NCBI RefSeq assembly: GCF_900104555.1
Contig: NZ_FNJU01000014.1
Span: 1-64,000, forward strand
Origin: Litchfieldia salsa
GTDB taxonomy: Bacteria > Bacillota > Bacilli > Bacillales > Bacillaceae_L
Direction: 5' to 3'
Length of the DNA: 64,000 bases
The position numbers and the translations under genes were made by a program. The notes under the pieces are model-generated. The model was not told the DNA's origin and made no database searches. It saw only the letters and a program-made list of their open reading frames with translations. Positions 19,459-30,829 of the stretch are shown here, piece after piece. Every line of letters begins with the position of its first letter. Position 1 is the stretch's first letter.

Positions 19459-21690
19459 GTGAGTATTGAGGAGAAAGGTAAAGGGCTAATTGCCCATTGG
19501 TCTTTTGATGAGGGGAAGGGTTCTGAAGTAACAGATGAGATTCAGGGGAAACAGTATCCTATCCATTATGTTTTTAAGGACAATCACACTCATCTATATC
19601 AAGATCCACAGTGGAGAAATGGGATAAAAGGAAGCTCCCTACTGTTTGATGGGTATTCAACCTGGATTGAAAGAAAAGGTGGAATAATCTCAGAGATTGA
19701 AAAAGAATTTACAGTAGAGGCTTGGGTTGCTCCACGTTCATTTGGTGGAAATGAAGATGAACGCCTAACTGCAGTTATCAACCAGCATAATCTCGAAAAA
19801 AAGCAAGGTTTTATCTTAGGTATTCACCGACATGGTAAATGGTCATTACAAATAGGTACTAATCAAAACTGGATTCAGGTATGGGCCGATGGGTATCCAT
19901 TACCTAAAAATAAATGGTCTTACATTACAGCTACATTTAATGGGGTAATTGGAATTATTCGTTTGTATTTAAATGGAGAGAAAGTGGCTGAAGGTCAGAT
20001 TGAAGCTAATTCTACCGTATCAAAATGTGAAGAGAACTTATTGATTGGAAAGAATAATCATCCGATTTGGATAGAGGATGTTTTTTCATTGAATATGTTC
20101 AGTGGACTAATAGATGATGTAAAGGTTCATAACAGAGAGCTTTCATCAATTGAAGTGTATGCAAACTATAAGTCTTATTTATCCCCTTTTAATGGAGAAA
20201 TTCCTTATATTCCTTATCATGAAATATGTATAGAACGAAACATCTATGACAGTGATTATCACCGACCTAAATATCATCTAACAGCACCAGGACTTTGGAT
20301 GAATGAGCCACATTCACCGCTATATTTTAAAGGAAAATATCATCTGTTTTATCAACATAATCCTCATGGACCATATTGGGGGAATATTCAATGGGGACAT
20401 TGGGTAAGTGAAGATCTTGTCCATTGGCGTGATTTACCGATTGCTTTAGAAACTGAAGATGATGGTCTCGCACCAGATGGCATTTGGTCTGGGAATGCAG
20501 CCTATGATGAAGAAGGGCTCCCTGTATTGTTTTTTACAGCAGGAAATTTAGAAAAAACTCCAAACCAAATGGTCGGGCTTGCAAGATGTGTATACGAAGA
20601 TGATGGTGATCTTAACTTAACAAATTGGGTAAAGCATCCTACTCCAATTATTGTACAGCCTCAAGGATTAGGATTACACTATGATGGTTTTCGTGATCCT
20701 TTTGTTTGGAAGGAAGGGGATACTTGGTATCAGATTGTAGGTTCAGGAATTGAGGGTAAATGCGGAACGGCTATAGTATTTACATCAACCAACTTAGTAG
20801 ATTGGGATTATCGTGGATTACTATATGATGATCTAGAGCAAAATTATCCTTATTTAGGTGAGGTTTGGGAATTACCAATCTTATTTCCAATAGGTGAAGG
20901 TAAGCATATTTTTATCATTAGTCCTGTTGGCATTGGAGCTGACGTAGAAGTGTTTTACTGGATTGGAAAGTGGGATAAGGACCAATTTAGATTTATTCCT
21001 GACTGTGAAGAGCCGCAATTAATGGACTTAGGTGATTTTAATTTTACAGGACCGAGCGCTATGATTGACCAAAAAACAGGAAGGTTAATTCTATTTACAA
21101 TCGCACAAGGCCAAAGGTCTTTAAAGGAAGAGTATGAAGCAGGATGGGCTCATAATGGTGGATTACCTGTGGAATTATGGCTAAGACAAGATGGAAGATT
21201 AGGATTAAAGCCAATTGAGGAATTAGAAGCATTACGTGGTGATAAGGTTGTTTCAATACAAGGTAAATCCAAGGATGAAGTAAATGAAATAATTCAAGGC
21301 GTAAAGAGTAATATGCTAGAAATCAGATTGGAAATTCAAGCGGAATCGGCAACTCAATTTGGTATTAAGGTTTTAAAGTCTCCTAAAGGAAAAGAGGAAA
21401 CTTTGATTTTCTATGATAAGGAAGTTGAAAAACTAAATGTTGTCAAACAAAAAGAACATTCTCCGATAGAAACACAAGGTGGATCACTTAGAATTAATGG
21501 AGAAAATATGAAGCTCCATATTTATCTAGATTGTTCGATGGTGGAATGTTATGCGAACGAATTGAAAAGCCTGACTACTCGTGTTTATTCTTCTAGCCTT
21601 GATGCAAAAGGATTAGAAATATGGGGGAATGGAAACTTTACCGTAGTATCAATGGATGCATGGGAGATGAAATCAATCCATAAGAGTTAA
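19459..21690 (+). CDS. intracellular LamG-GH32 fructan-active enzyme
   Basis: 743 residues without a signal peptide. Residues 1-235 form a concanavalin/LamG-like domain (GLIAHWSFDEG, VEAWVAPR, MFSGLIDDVKVHNREL). Residues ~265-600 form a GH32 five-bladed propeller with FRDPFVW (transition-state Asp) and VWELP (acid/base Glu), then a GH32 C-terminal beta-sandwich. The nucleophile motif is WMNEPHSP instead of WMNDPNG, so the canonical Asp is Glu. GTG start at 19459 after AGAGGAG. Sequence and layout closely resemble the first half of the secreted protein at 24373. It probably acts on imported fructo-oligosaccharide, but the changed motif leaves the reaction uncertain. Confidence 0.85.
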   Translation: MSIEEKGKGLIAHWSFDEGKGSEVTDEIQGKQYPIHYVFKDNHTHLYQDPQWRNGIKGSSLLFDGYSTWIERKGGIISEIEKEFTVEAWVAPRSFGGNEDERLTAVINQHNLEKKQGFILGIHRHGKWSLQIGTNQNWIQVWADGYPLPKNKWSYITATFNGVIGIIRLYLNGEKVAEGQIEANSTVSKCEENLLIGKNNHPIWIEDVFSLNMFSGLIDDVKVHNRELSSIEVYANYKSYLSPFNGEIPYIPYHEICIERNIYDSDYHRPKYHLTAPGLWMNEPHSPLYFKGKYHLFYQHNPHGPYWGNIQWGHWVSEDLVHWRDLPIALETEDDGLAPDGIWSGNAAYDEEGLPVLFFTAGNLEKTPNQMVGLARCVYEDDGDLNLTNWVKHPTPIIVQPQGLGLHYDGFRDPFVWKEGDTWYQIVGSGIEGKCGTAIVFTSTNLVDWDYRGLLYDDLEQNYPYLGEVWELPILFPIGEGKHIFIISPVGIGADVEVFYWIGKWDKDQFRFIPDCEEPQLMDLGDFNFTGPSAMIDQKTGRLILFTIAQGQRSLKEEYEAGWAHNGGLPVELWLRQDGRLGLKPIEELEALRGDKVVSIQGKSKDEVNEIIQGVKSNMLEIRLEIQAESATQFGIKVLKSPKGKEETLIFYDKEVEKLNVVKQKEHSPIETQGGSLRINGENMKLHIYLDCSMVECYANELKSLTTRVYSSSLDAKGLEIWGNGNFTVVSMDAWEMKSIHKS

Positions 21691-21783
21691 TAATAGTCAT
21701 TGTTAATTTGCTTGTTATTTCTAAAATGATAAACTCATAATTTATGAAAATTAAGTAGTTTTCAATAAAAAAGGAGAAGAAAT

Positions 21784-22761
21784 ATGAAGTCAATTTTATC
21801 ACTTGGTGAAGCATTAATTGATTTTGTTCCAGAAGAAAATGGAAAGGCATTAAAGGATGTTCATTCATTTGTTAAGGCTCCTGGTGGTGCACCTGCAAAT
21901 GTAGCTGCGGCAGTTGCTAAGTTAGGTGGAAATGTCTCTTTTATTGGAAAGGTAGGGAATGATGGATTTGGTAAATTCTTAATAGAGACGTTAGATCAAG
22001 CGGGTGTAAAGACAGATAAAGTGTTTACTACTAACGATGCTCTAACTTCCCTAGCATTTGTTTCACTGAAAGAGGATGGAGAACGAGATTTCTCATTTTA
22101 TCGAGACCCAGCAGCAGACCAATTACTTAACTCGGAAGAATTACAGAATGCTTGGTTTGAAGGGGAAGGATTGTTTCACTTTGGGTCAGTCTCACAAACC
22201 ATGGAACCTTGTAAAAGTGCGACTAGTAGAGCAGTTGAATTAGCTTTAGCGGGTGGAATGATAGTTAGCTATGATCCAAATGTTCGACTTCAATTATGGT
22301 CTTCAGCAGCTGAGGCTAAGGAAACGATTTTAAATACAATTCCGTACGCACACTTAATCAAAATAAGTGAAGAAGAGTGTTTCTTTCTAACAGGTGAACA
22401 AGATGAGAATAAAGCTGTAAGGCAACTAATTGCTGGAAATGTAAAGGCCTTGCTCATCACCAAAGGTGAAAAGGGAAGTACACTTCACACAAAAAGTAGT
22501 TCTATTCATGTACCTAGTATTCAGGTTAAACCAGTTGATACTACAGGAGCTGGAGATGCTTTTGTTGGTGGATTATTATTTGGATTAAGTCAACAGAATC
22601 AAACGTTTGAGACAATCATTGACAATGAAGAAATAATAAAGGAAATTCTTGTGTTTGCTAATGCGTGTGGTGCTTTAACTACGATGAAAAGAGGAGCAAT
22701 TTTAGCGTTGCCATCACAAGAGGAAGTAAAAGAGTTGATATTAAAAAAGAAGGTTGGGTAA
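21784..22761 (+). CDS. fructokinase (PfkB/ribokinase family)
   Basis: 325 residues. The N-terminal substrate site GGAPANVAAAVAKLGG and the C-terminal signature DTTGAGDAFVGG (catalytic Asp) are those of PfkB-type sugar kinases, and FYRDPAADQLL resembles bacterial fructokinases. It phosphorylates free fructose released by the GH32 enzymes to fructose 6-phosphate. RBS AAGGAGAAG precedes ATG; the sucrase gene follows after 3 bases. Fructose as substrate is inferred from context. Confidence 0.9.
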   Translation: MKSILSLGEALIDFVPEENGKALKDVHSFVKAPGGAPANVAAAVAKLGGNVSFIGKVGNDGFGKFLIETLDQAGVKTDKVFTTNDALTSLAFVSLKEDGERDFSFYRDPAADQLLNSEELQNAWFEGEGLFHFGSVSQTMEPCKSATSRAVELALAGGMIVSYDPNVRLQLWSSAAEAKETILNTIPYAHLIKISEEECFFLTGEQDENKAVRQLIAGNVKALLITKGEKGSTLHTKSSSIHVPSIQVKPVDTTGAGDAFVGGLLFGLSQQNQTFETIIDNEEIIKEILVFANACGALTTMKRGAILALPSQEEVKELILKKKVG

Positions 22762-22764
22762 AAA

Positions 22765-24213
22765 ATGAAACAAGAACAGAAAGAGAAATACTCTATTGAA
22801 CGAGCGATGGACGAAATTAATATCAAGTCACCTGAGGTAGCAAAGGACCATCATCGTTTAGAGTATCATGTGATGGGACCGACTGGTTGGATAAATGATC
22901 CAAACGGTTTGATTCAATATAAAGGAGAATACCATGTTTTCTTCCAATACTATCCTTTTAAATCATCATGGGGACCGATGCATTGGGGTCATGTGAAAAG
23001 TAAAGATCTAGTTCGCTGGGAACACTTACCGGTTGCGTTAGCTCCAACAGAAGATTATGAAGAAAATGGTGGATGTTTTTCAGGGAGTGCTGTTGATAAC
23101 AATGGAGAACTAACCCTCATTTTTACGGGACATAATGATAATAAAAATCCGAAAGAGGTTCAGTGTATAGCAACAAGTACAGATGGTATTACATTTCAAA
23201 AATATGAAGGTAATCCGGTAATTCCACATCCGCCGGTAGACGGCTCTCCTGATTTTAGAGATCCAAAGGTTTGGAAGAATGAAGATAAATGGTATATGGT
23301 AGTTGGTTCGGCAAAAGAAAATAAAGGTAAGGCGCTATTATATCGTTCAGATGATTTACGAGAATGGGAGTATGTTAATGTTCTTGCAGAGAGTGATCAG
23401 GATCAAGGTAACATGTGGGAGTGTCCTGATATTTTTCCTCTTGGTGAAAAACATGTGTTAATTGCTTCACCAATGGAGGCTAAGGTGGGTAGAACCATGT
23501 ATGTTGTCGGTGATATGAACTATGAAACTGGTAAGTTTACACAAGGATATTACCAAAAGATGGATTTTGGTCATGATTTCTATGCACCACAATCTCTTTT
23601 AGATGATAAGGGACGTCGAATAGTGATTGGTTGGATGGATATATGGGGAGCTAAAATGCCAACTCAAGAAAAAGGTTGGGCTGGTGCTATGACAATCCCA
23701 AGAGAATGTAAATTACTTGAGGATGGAAAAGTAGCATTCTTGCCAGTGGAAGAATTAAAAACCTTAAGAGGTGCACACTGGAACTACAGTGATTTGGTAG
23801 TGAAGGAGAATCAGTTGCTTAATGAAGTAAGAAATGACAAGTTGGAATTAAAAGTAATATTTGACTTAGAAAAAACTACTGCAAGTACCTTTGGTGTTAA
23901 GCTTCGTTGTAGTGAAGATGGAACCGAGGAGACGGTAATTGGTATAAATGCAGAAACCAAAACAGTGTATGTAGATCGGGACCGTTCGGGCAATGAAGTA
24001 ACAGGAATTAGTAGAGCAGAAGTAAATTATGATGGAACGGTATCATTGCATATCTTCTTAGATTGCTCTTCTGTAGAAGTATTTACTGATGAAGGACGTA
24101 CAGTACTATCAGACCGTATATACCCGAAGGAAGATAGCTTAGGTGTCGAGCTATTTGTAAGTGAAGGTCAAGTAACGTTTACATCATTAGATATTTGGGA
24201 GCTTAAAGCATAA
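22765..24213 (+). CDS. GH32 sucrase / sucrose-6-phosphate hydrolase-like
   Basis: 482 residues, cytoplasmic, canonical GH32. The motifs are in order: WINDPNG (nucleophile Asp, near residue 43), SGSA, DFRDPKVW (near residue 172) and WECPDIFPL (acid/base Glu). Then follow the GWMDIWG segment and a C-terminal beta-sandwich with LDCSSVEVF. Length and motifs fit SacA/ScrB-type beta-fructosidases that split sucrose, sucrose 6-phosphate or short fructans. As the importer here is an ABC system rather than PTS, unphosphorylated sugar is the likelier substrate. It starts 3 bases after the fructokinase stop. Confidence 0.92.
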   Translation: MKQEQKEKYSIERAMDEINIKSPEVAKDHHRLEYHVMGPTGWINDPNGLIQYKGEYHVFFQYYPFKSSWGPMHWGHVKSKDLVRWEHLPVALAPTEDYEENGGCFSGSAVDNNGELTLIFTGHNDNKNPKEVQCIATSTDGITFQKYEGNPVIPHPPVDGSPDFRDPKVWKNEDKWYMVVGSAKENKGKALLYRSDDLREWEYVNVLAESDQDQGNMWECPDIFPLGEKHVLIASPMEAKVGRTMYVVGDMNYETGKFTQGYYQKMDFGHDFYAPQSLLDDKGRRIVIGWMDIWGAKMPTQEKGWAGAMTIPRECKLLEDGKVAFLPVEELKTLRGAHWNYSDLVVKENQLLNEVRNDKLELKVIFDLEKTTASTFGVKLRCSEDGTEETVIGINAETKTVYVDRDRSGNEVTGISRAEVNYDGTVSLHIFLDCSSVEVFTDEGRTVLSDRIYPKEDSLGVELFVSEGQVTFTSLDIWELKA

Positions 24214-24252
24214 TGATTTGTGCCAATCTATTAAACTAACTTTTTAGTTTTA

Positions 24253-24296
24253 AAAGAAGAGAAAGAGGGTGTCTGGAATTGATTCCCTCTTCTTTA
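24253..24296 (+). terminator. possible terminator after sucrase gene
   Basis: AAGAGGG-type left arm and CCCTCTTCTTT right arm around an ~18-base loop; the T tract is short. It may end the intracellular part of the fructan operon before the secreted enzyme gene. Confidence 0.4.
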
Positions 24297-24372
24297 GAGT
24301 GGAAATGTAAGCGTGTTATTTTTGGCGGAACAACGATTATATATATTTTAGAGGGGAGAGTTAAATTTCAAT

Positions 24373-27300
24373 ATGGGTATGAGGTCTATAAAAAAGATAA
24401 CCGTGATAATATCAACATTTTTATTAGTATTAAGTACTGTTTTCACAATGTACCCACAAACTGTGGTACAAGCTGCTAATACGATTTCAAACCCTGGTTT
24501 TGAAACAGGTGATTTAAGCGGCTGGACAGTGAGTGGAACTGCTTTTAGTGAAGGGGATGTTAGTTCTGAAACTGATTATTGGAATAAACAAACCTTTAAC
24601 CAACGAAATTTTTGGCATATTTGGGGCGGTCGAGGGGATAACGGAAAAGTAGGTGTCATGCAATCAGAAACATTTACCCTCGGTGGTGACGGACAGATTG
24701 ACTTCCTTACAGGAGGAGACAATGACATTAATAACTTGTACGTTGCGTTGGTAAGAGATTCAGATGGATCTGAATTAATGAAAGCAACGGGAACTGGTAC
24801 TGACAAATATACCAAAGTAAATTGGGATGCATCAGAACATATCGGTACTGTAGTCAGAATTAAAATTGTAGACACTACTACTACTGGACATATTAATTTG
24901 GATGATGTTAATGTTCCACCAATGCCATCGTTACATGAGCATGTTGAACCATCCATTTTTAATCATGATTTTGAGTACACAGCATTAATTCCGTATCAAA
25001 TCATAGGTTGGGAGATTGTTAGTGGAGATGCGTTTAGTCCGAATAGTCTAGTTCATGAAAACAACTTTAGTCAAGGAGATAAATTCCATCATGTTGGAAA
25101 TTATCATTTGTGGAACTTTAAAGACGGCGGAGATTCACAGGTAGGTGAATTGCAATCAGAAATATTTACCCTTCAAGGAAATGGTGGTATTGATTTCCTC
25201 ATTGGGGGAGGAGAAGATATTGATCACTTATATGTAAGTCTTGTAAGAGCTTCAGATGGAGTAGAGTTATTTAAAGAAACAGGGCGTAATACAGAGAAAT
25301 ATCAAAGAGCCTTCTGGGATGCGTCTGCACATATTGGTGAACAGGTATATATTAAAATTGTAGACAATGCAACAGGTGGTTGGGGGCATATTAATGTTGA
25401 TGACTTTATAGTCTATAATTCAGTTTATGCAGGAGGATTAATAGGACACTGGAATTTAGATGAAGGAACAGGAACATCTACAATAGATCAAATAACAGGT
25501 GATTCAGATCCAGTATACTACCATTTAACTGAAGGAATCTATCAATCTGCTCAAGATCCTCTTTGGAAGAGTGATGGAGTTTCGAATAGTGCATTGTTAT
25601 TTGATGGATATTCTACATGGATTACACGTACATCAAATGAAATACCAGCACCAACGGATGCTATTACGGTAGAAGCATGGGTGGCTCCTCGTAATTTTGA
25701 ACATGGTGATGAGGGAAGATTGTCTGCGATTGTGAATCAGCATGATAGAGAAGAAAAAGAAGGTTTTATTTTTGGGAATTACCGCCATGGGACATGGGGT
25801 TTGAACTTTGGGACTGGAAAAGAATGGCGAGAAGTAATGTCAGATACTTTACTTCCTTTGAATGAATGGACATATGTTGTGGCTACTTATGATAGCGCTT
25901 CGGGGGAAGCTGTTTTATATCAAAACGGAAAAAAAGTAGCTTCAAGTAACTTTCCTGCTGGAGAAAAAATCAAGCCAAGTGTAAAAGATTTATTAATAGG
26001 TAAGAACAATGATGGTATGTGGCTATATGGATTTAATATGAATATGTTTAGTGGGCTATTAGATGAAGTAAAAGTGTATAATCAAGCACTAAGTCCAACT
26101 GACGTTAAAAATTCTTATGATTCGTATTTAAATGCGTTAGGTGGAAACTTACCTACAGCTGATGTAAAGATAGATAGAAGTATTTTAGCTGATGATGTAA
26201 ATCGTCCTCAATTCCACATGTCACCACCGACTAGTTGGGGAAATGAACCTGGTGGCCCAATTTATTTTAATGGTCAATATCATGTGTTTTATCAGAGTAA
26301 TCCTAGAGGACCTTTCTGGAATCACATCCGTTGGGGTCATTTAGTAAGTGATGATATGGTGCATTGGCGTGATGTTGATGATGCTATTATTCCTGGGAGA
26401 TATGATGTCGATCCTGAAGGAGCCTGGGCTGGAGGTGCTGTAATAGATGATGCAGGAGTTCCAGTAATCTTTTATACGGCAGGAGATGATAGAGATTTTC
26501 CAAATCAGAGAATCAATATTGCTAGAAGTACGTATCTAGAGGATGGAGACAATGATTTAAATCATTGGGAAAAAAATTCGGAAGTAATATTAGACCAAAA
26601 AGAGGGTGAAGGGATTATGGGAGAGTTCCGAGATCCGTTTGTCTTTAAGGATGGTAATACATGGTTTATGCTTGTTACTTCTGGAAAACAGGATGCAAAT
26701 GGAGACTCAATAGGTGGAACTGCGCTAGTGTATTCTACACAGGATGCTAGTTTTGAAAACTGGACGTTTGAAGGTGATCTATTTGTGGGAGATTATAATC
26801 AATTTCCTACAACAGGTAGAGTTTGGGAGTTACCTATTTTACTTCCATTAGGAGATAGTGGAAAACATATTTTCTTAATCAACCCAGCAAAAACTTCAAG
26901 AGATGAATATCAATCAAGGTATACGTATTATTGGATTGGTAAGTGGGATCCTGCAACGGCTTCCTTTACTCCTGATGATGCAACACCTACGCTATTAGAT
27001 GTTGGTGATTACTTTACTGGGCCTGCTGGAATGGTAACACCAGACGGTAGAACAGTCATTCATAGTATTACACAAGGAAGACGCCCAGCTAACGATGACT
27101 ATAATGCTGGTTATGCCCACAATTACGGATTACCAGTAGAGGTATATTACAGAGCAGACGGAAGGCTTGGAATCGAACCAATTCAAGAACTTGATCAATT
27201 ACGTGGACAGCAGTTAGTAAATATTACACAAGATACTTCTTTTGCAGATGTTAACCAAATTCTATCATCAGTTAATGGTGATATGTTAGAAATTGAATTA

Positions 27301-30300
27301 GTATTAGACAATGGCTCAGCTAATGAAACAGGAATTAGTGTAAGACGTTCACCAAATGGTGAAGAAGAAACGATTTTGTATTATAAAGAAAGTAGCAAAG
27401 AATTATGGGTAAATCGAACAAAATCAACATTAGATCCTGATGTGGAAAAATGGTACCAAGGTGGAACTGTAGATATTGGGTCAGAAGATATAAAGTTAAA
27501 TGTGTATGTTGACCGATCTGAAATTAATGCCTATTTAAATGAATTGAAAAGTTTAACAACTAGAGCGTATCCTACACGTAATGATTCAACTGGAATACAG
27601 CTTTGGGCTAATGATAATAGTCAAACAGTTACAGTTAAATCACTAAAAGTGTGGGAAATGAATTCAGCTTATACACAAGTTAATGCAACGGGAGTTTCAT
27701 TAACTCCAGGAACAATGGAATTAATTGAGGGAGATACAGAACGTCTGACACCAACTGTTTCTCCATCGAATGCAACAAATAAAGAAGTTATTTGGACATC
27801 TAGCAATCCTTCTGTTGCAACAGTTGTTAATGGCAAAGTGACTGCTAAATCGGTAGGAACGGCTACAATAACAGGCACTACAAGAGATGGAGGATTTACT
27901 GGTAGTAGTACGGTTACGGTTATCCAAGAACCTGCGCATGATGAGTTAGTGAATCATGACTTTGAAGAACCTAACTTAGATGGTTGACAATACTAAGTGG
28001 AGATGCGTTTACTGATTTAGATGTGACATCAGCTCATGATTGGGGCTGGGGTGGTCCATTTAATCATAATGGTAACTACCACTTGTATGGTATAGATAAT
28101 GGTGACGATTCACAAGTTGGTTCAATCCGTTCTCAAAAGTTTATTCTTGGCGGTAACGGTCAGATTGACTTCTTAGTTTCTGGTGGAAATGACATTTATA
28201 ATCTATATGTCGCATTAGTAAGAGATTCAGATGGTAAAGAGTTAATGAAGGTAAGTGGCGGAGACAAAGAAGGCTATACCCGTGTTTACTGGGATGCATC
28301 TGAATATATTGGTGAAAAAGTCTATATAAAAGTAATTGACAAAGATAACGGTGGCTGGGGTCATATTAGTATAGATGATGTGAATGCACCTGTACAACCA
28401 CCAACGAAAGTAACAATCTCGAATCCAGGATTTGAAAATGGGGACCTAACAGGATGGACAATTGCAAATGGAACTGCATTTAGCAACTTAGATGTTACTA
28501 CTGATACGAATTGGGGCTGGGGTGGAGACTTTAATCATCAAGGCACATATCATCTATGGAATTTTAAGGATGGTGGAGATAGTCAAGTTGGTGAAATTCA
28601 CTCTGAAAACTTTACACATTATGGTAGTGGCTGGATTGACTTTTTAATTAGTGGTGGAAACAATTTAGATAATATATATGTTTCACTAGTTAGAGGATCT
28701 GACGGAGCAGAGCTATTTAAGGCAACAGGATCGGAAAACGAAGAATATACAAGAGTATATTGGGATGCTTCCTCTTATGTTGGTGAAGAAGTGTATTTAA
28801 AAGTAGTAGACAATAATACTGGAAGCTGGGGACATATTAATGTAGATGATTTTAATGTCTATAATACAGAGACCGACATTCAAACAAGTGACCGTTATCA
28901 ACAATATCGTTCACAATACCATTTTACACCTGAAATAAATTGGATGAATGATCCAAATGGATTAGTGTACTTTGATGGAGAATATCACCTTTTCTATCAG
29001 CACAATCCAACCGGTACAACTTGGGGACCGATGAATTGGGGTCATGCTGTCAGTAATGATTTAGTGAATTGGGAGCGACTACCAATTGCAATTGAGGATG
29101 ATGAGAACGGATTTATCTGGTCAGGAAGTGTGGTTATTGACAAGAATAATACTGCTGGCTTTGGAACAAATGCAATGGTAGCCATGTTTACTCATGAAAA
29201 AGGTGGAAACCAAATACAAAGTCTTGCTTATAGTAATGATAAAGGACGAACTTGGACGAAGTATGCGGGAAATCCAGTTATTTCCAATGCAGGTAATTTA
29301 CCGGTATTTAGAGTCCGAAGGTATTATGGCATGCAGAAACCAATAAATGGGTGATGGTAATCACAGTAGAAAATAGCGTTCAAGAAAAATTTGTAAGAAT
29401 TTATACTTCAACTGATCTGAAAAAATGGTCGTTCGCGAGTGATTTTGGAAAAGGAGAAGGAAATCACGATGGAGTATGGGAAGTACCTGATCTGTTCGAG
29501 TTACCTATTGATGGAGACGTAAATAATACGAAGTGGGTCATGCAGGTGAGCTTAAGTAATGGATCAACGGCAGGAGGTTCTGGAGTACAGTACTTTATCG
29601 GTAGTTTTGATGGTACAACTTTCACGAATGATAACCCAGCTAGTACTATTCTTTACGCTGATTACGGAGCAGATTACTACGCACCAATAACATTTGATAA
29701 CATCCCGTCTACTGATGGTCGTAGGATTGCTATGGGGTGGATGAACAATTGGAGTTATGGGCAAAGTATTCCAACTTCAATATGGAAAAGTAAGATGTCA
29801 ATCCCAAGAGAATTGACATTAAAAAATGTTGAAGGAGAAGGAGTACGCTTAGTTCAAAATCCTGTAAGTGAGTTCGAAAGCTTACGTAATACTGCCGATA
29901 GCTGGACAAACGAAACAGTATCTCCAGGAAATAGTTTACTTTCTAATGTTACTGGCGATACACTGGAAATCGTTGCAGAGTTCAAAACTGATACAGCAAC
30001 TGCAAAAGAATTTGGATTTAAGGTGCGTACCGGTAGTGGTGATAAAACTACTATTGGTTATGATATGGTTAATTCAAAGATATTTGTGGATCGTACTGAT
30101 TCAGGACAATCTAACTTTAATTCTACTTTTGCAGCAAGACATGAAGCGAATATGTCTCCAGAAAACAATACGGTCACACTTCGTATTTTAGTTGATCGTT
30201 CTAGTGTAGAGGTATTTGGAAATAACGGAAAAGTGGTCATTACAGATCAAATCTTCCCACTCTTACAAAGTAATGGGCTTGAAATATATTCTGTTGATGG

Positions 30301-30364
30301 AGATGTAACTGTAAATAAATTAGATATTCATCAATTAAATAGTGCAACAATAACAAGTAATTAG
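24373..30364 (+). pseudogene. giant secreted dual-GH32 fructanase, two frameshifts
   Basis: Three consecutive open frames (24373-27987, 27984-29354, 29351-30364) read as one ~1997-residue protein if one base is restored at ~27985 (GGTTGACA for expected GGT TGG ACA) and one at 29313 (AGA GTCCG for AGA GAT CCG). Order: Sec signal peptide cut near VVQAA; two ~150-residue beta-sandwich modules ending HINxDDx; LamG; GH32 module A with WGNEPGG, FRDP and VWELP; a BIG2 Ig-like domain; two more beta-sandwich modules; and GH32 module B, SacC-like, with WMNDPNG and WEVPDLFEL. The second deletion hits the Asp codon of the FRDP motif of module B. No cell-wall anchor is seen. The first frame alone would still make a secreted protein with module A. 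Sequencing error is possible. Confidence 0.85.
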
Positions 30365-30397
30365 AATATTAGATTTTGATTAAGAAGTGGTGTCAAG

Positions 30398-30549
30398 TTG
30401 AATGGATTTGAACGCATAAGCGATGATACTCTATTGGAAATTTGGGAAATTACCAAAGCATTAAAGACATAGACAAAGAATTTGTGAAGTTATTAAGAGT
30501 AGTAATTGAAACACGTAATCTATCTATTAAACAAAATTTAATAAATTAA
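30398..30549 (+). pseudogene. small frameshifted ORF remnant
   Basis: Reads NGFERISDDTLLEIWEITKAL, then after one missing base KDIDKEFVKLLRVVIETRN to a stop. The second half faintly recalls the SinI anti-repressor pattern (D-K-E-x-V-x-L); this is weak. It is followed by a strong terminator, which suggests that it was once a transcribed gene. Confidence 0.3.
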
Positions 30550-30573
30550 ACTAAAACAAATATTTTATATCAA

Positions 30574-30613
30574 AATAACTTCTTCACGAAACATTAGGAA
30601 GAAGTTATTTTTA
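30574..30613 (+). terminator. strong terminator
   Basis: AATAACTTCTTC and GAAGAAGTTATT pair perfectly over 12 bases around a 12-base loop, followed by TTTTATTT. It ends transcription from the fructanase gene or the small remnant before it. Confidence 0.85.
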
Positions 30614-30627
30614 TTTAACTTTATAGC

Positions 30628-30829
30628 AGAATTAACTTTAGAAGTTAGCTACCACGGTTCTGCACAGTCTTTTATCACTATATTTTTGTCTATGATGTAT
30701 GGAGAAGGGTATAAAAGAGCGTTTAATAATGATACGAATAAAATTTTTCTCGAAATTATTAGAACAGATTTTGGTGATGATGCTTTTATAAGTGTTTTGG
30801 ATGCAGTACAGGAACATATAGACTATTAG
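30628..30829 (+). pseudogene. unrecognised ORF fragment without start
   Basis: An open stretch of about 66 codons (ELTLEVSYHGSAQSFITIF ... DAVQEHIDY, stop 30827) with no start codon or ribosome site. A second readable piece (FNNSFTLNHFDSDRFNYVK ... THFEE) ends near 31004 in another frame. They look like parts of one decayed gene of unknown kind. Confidence 0.25.

Noticed and set aside
27980-29320. Programmed frameshifting in the giant fructanase
   Set aside because: Neither site has a slippery heptamer or a downstream structure, and both are explained by a single missing base.
30398-30549. SinI-type anti-repressor gene
   Set aside because: The similarity is limited to a few residues and the frame is broken, so it is listed only as a remnant.
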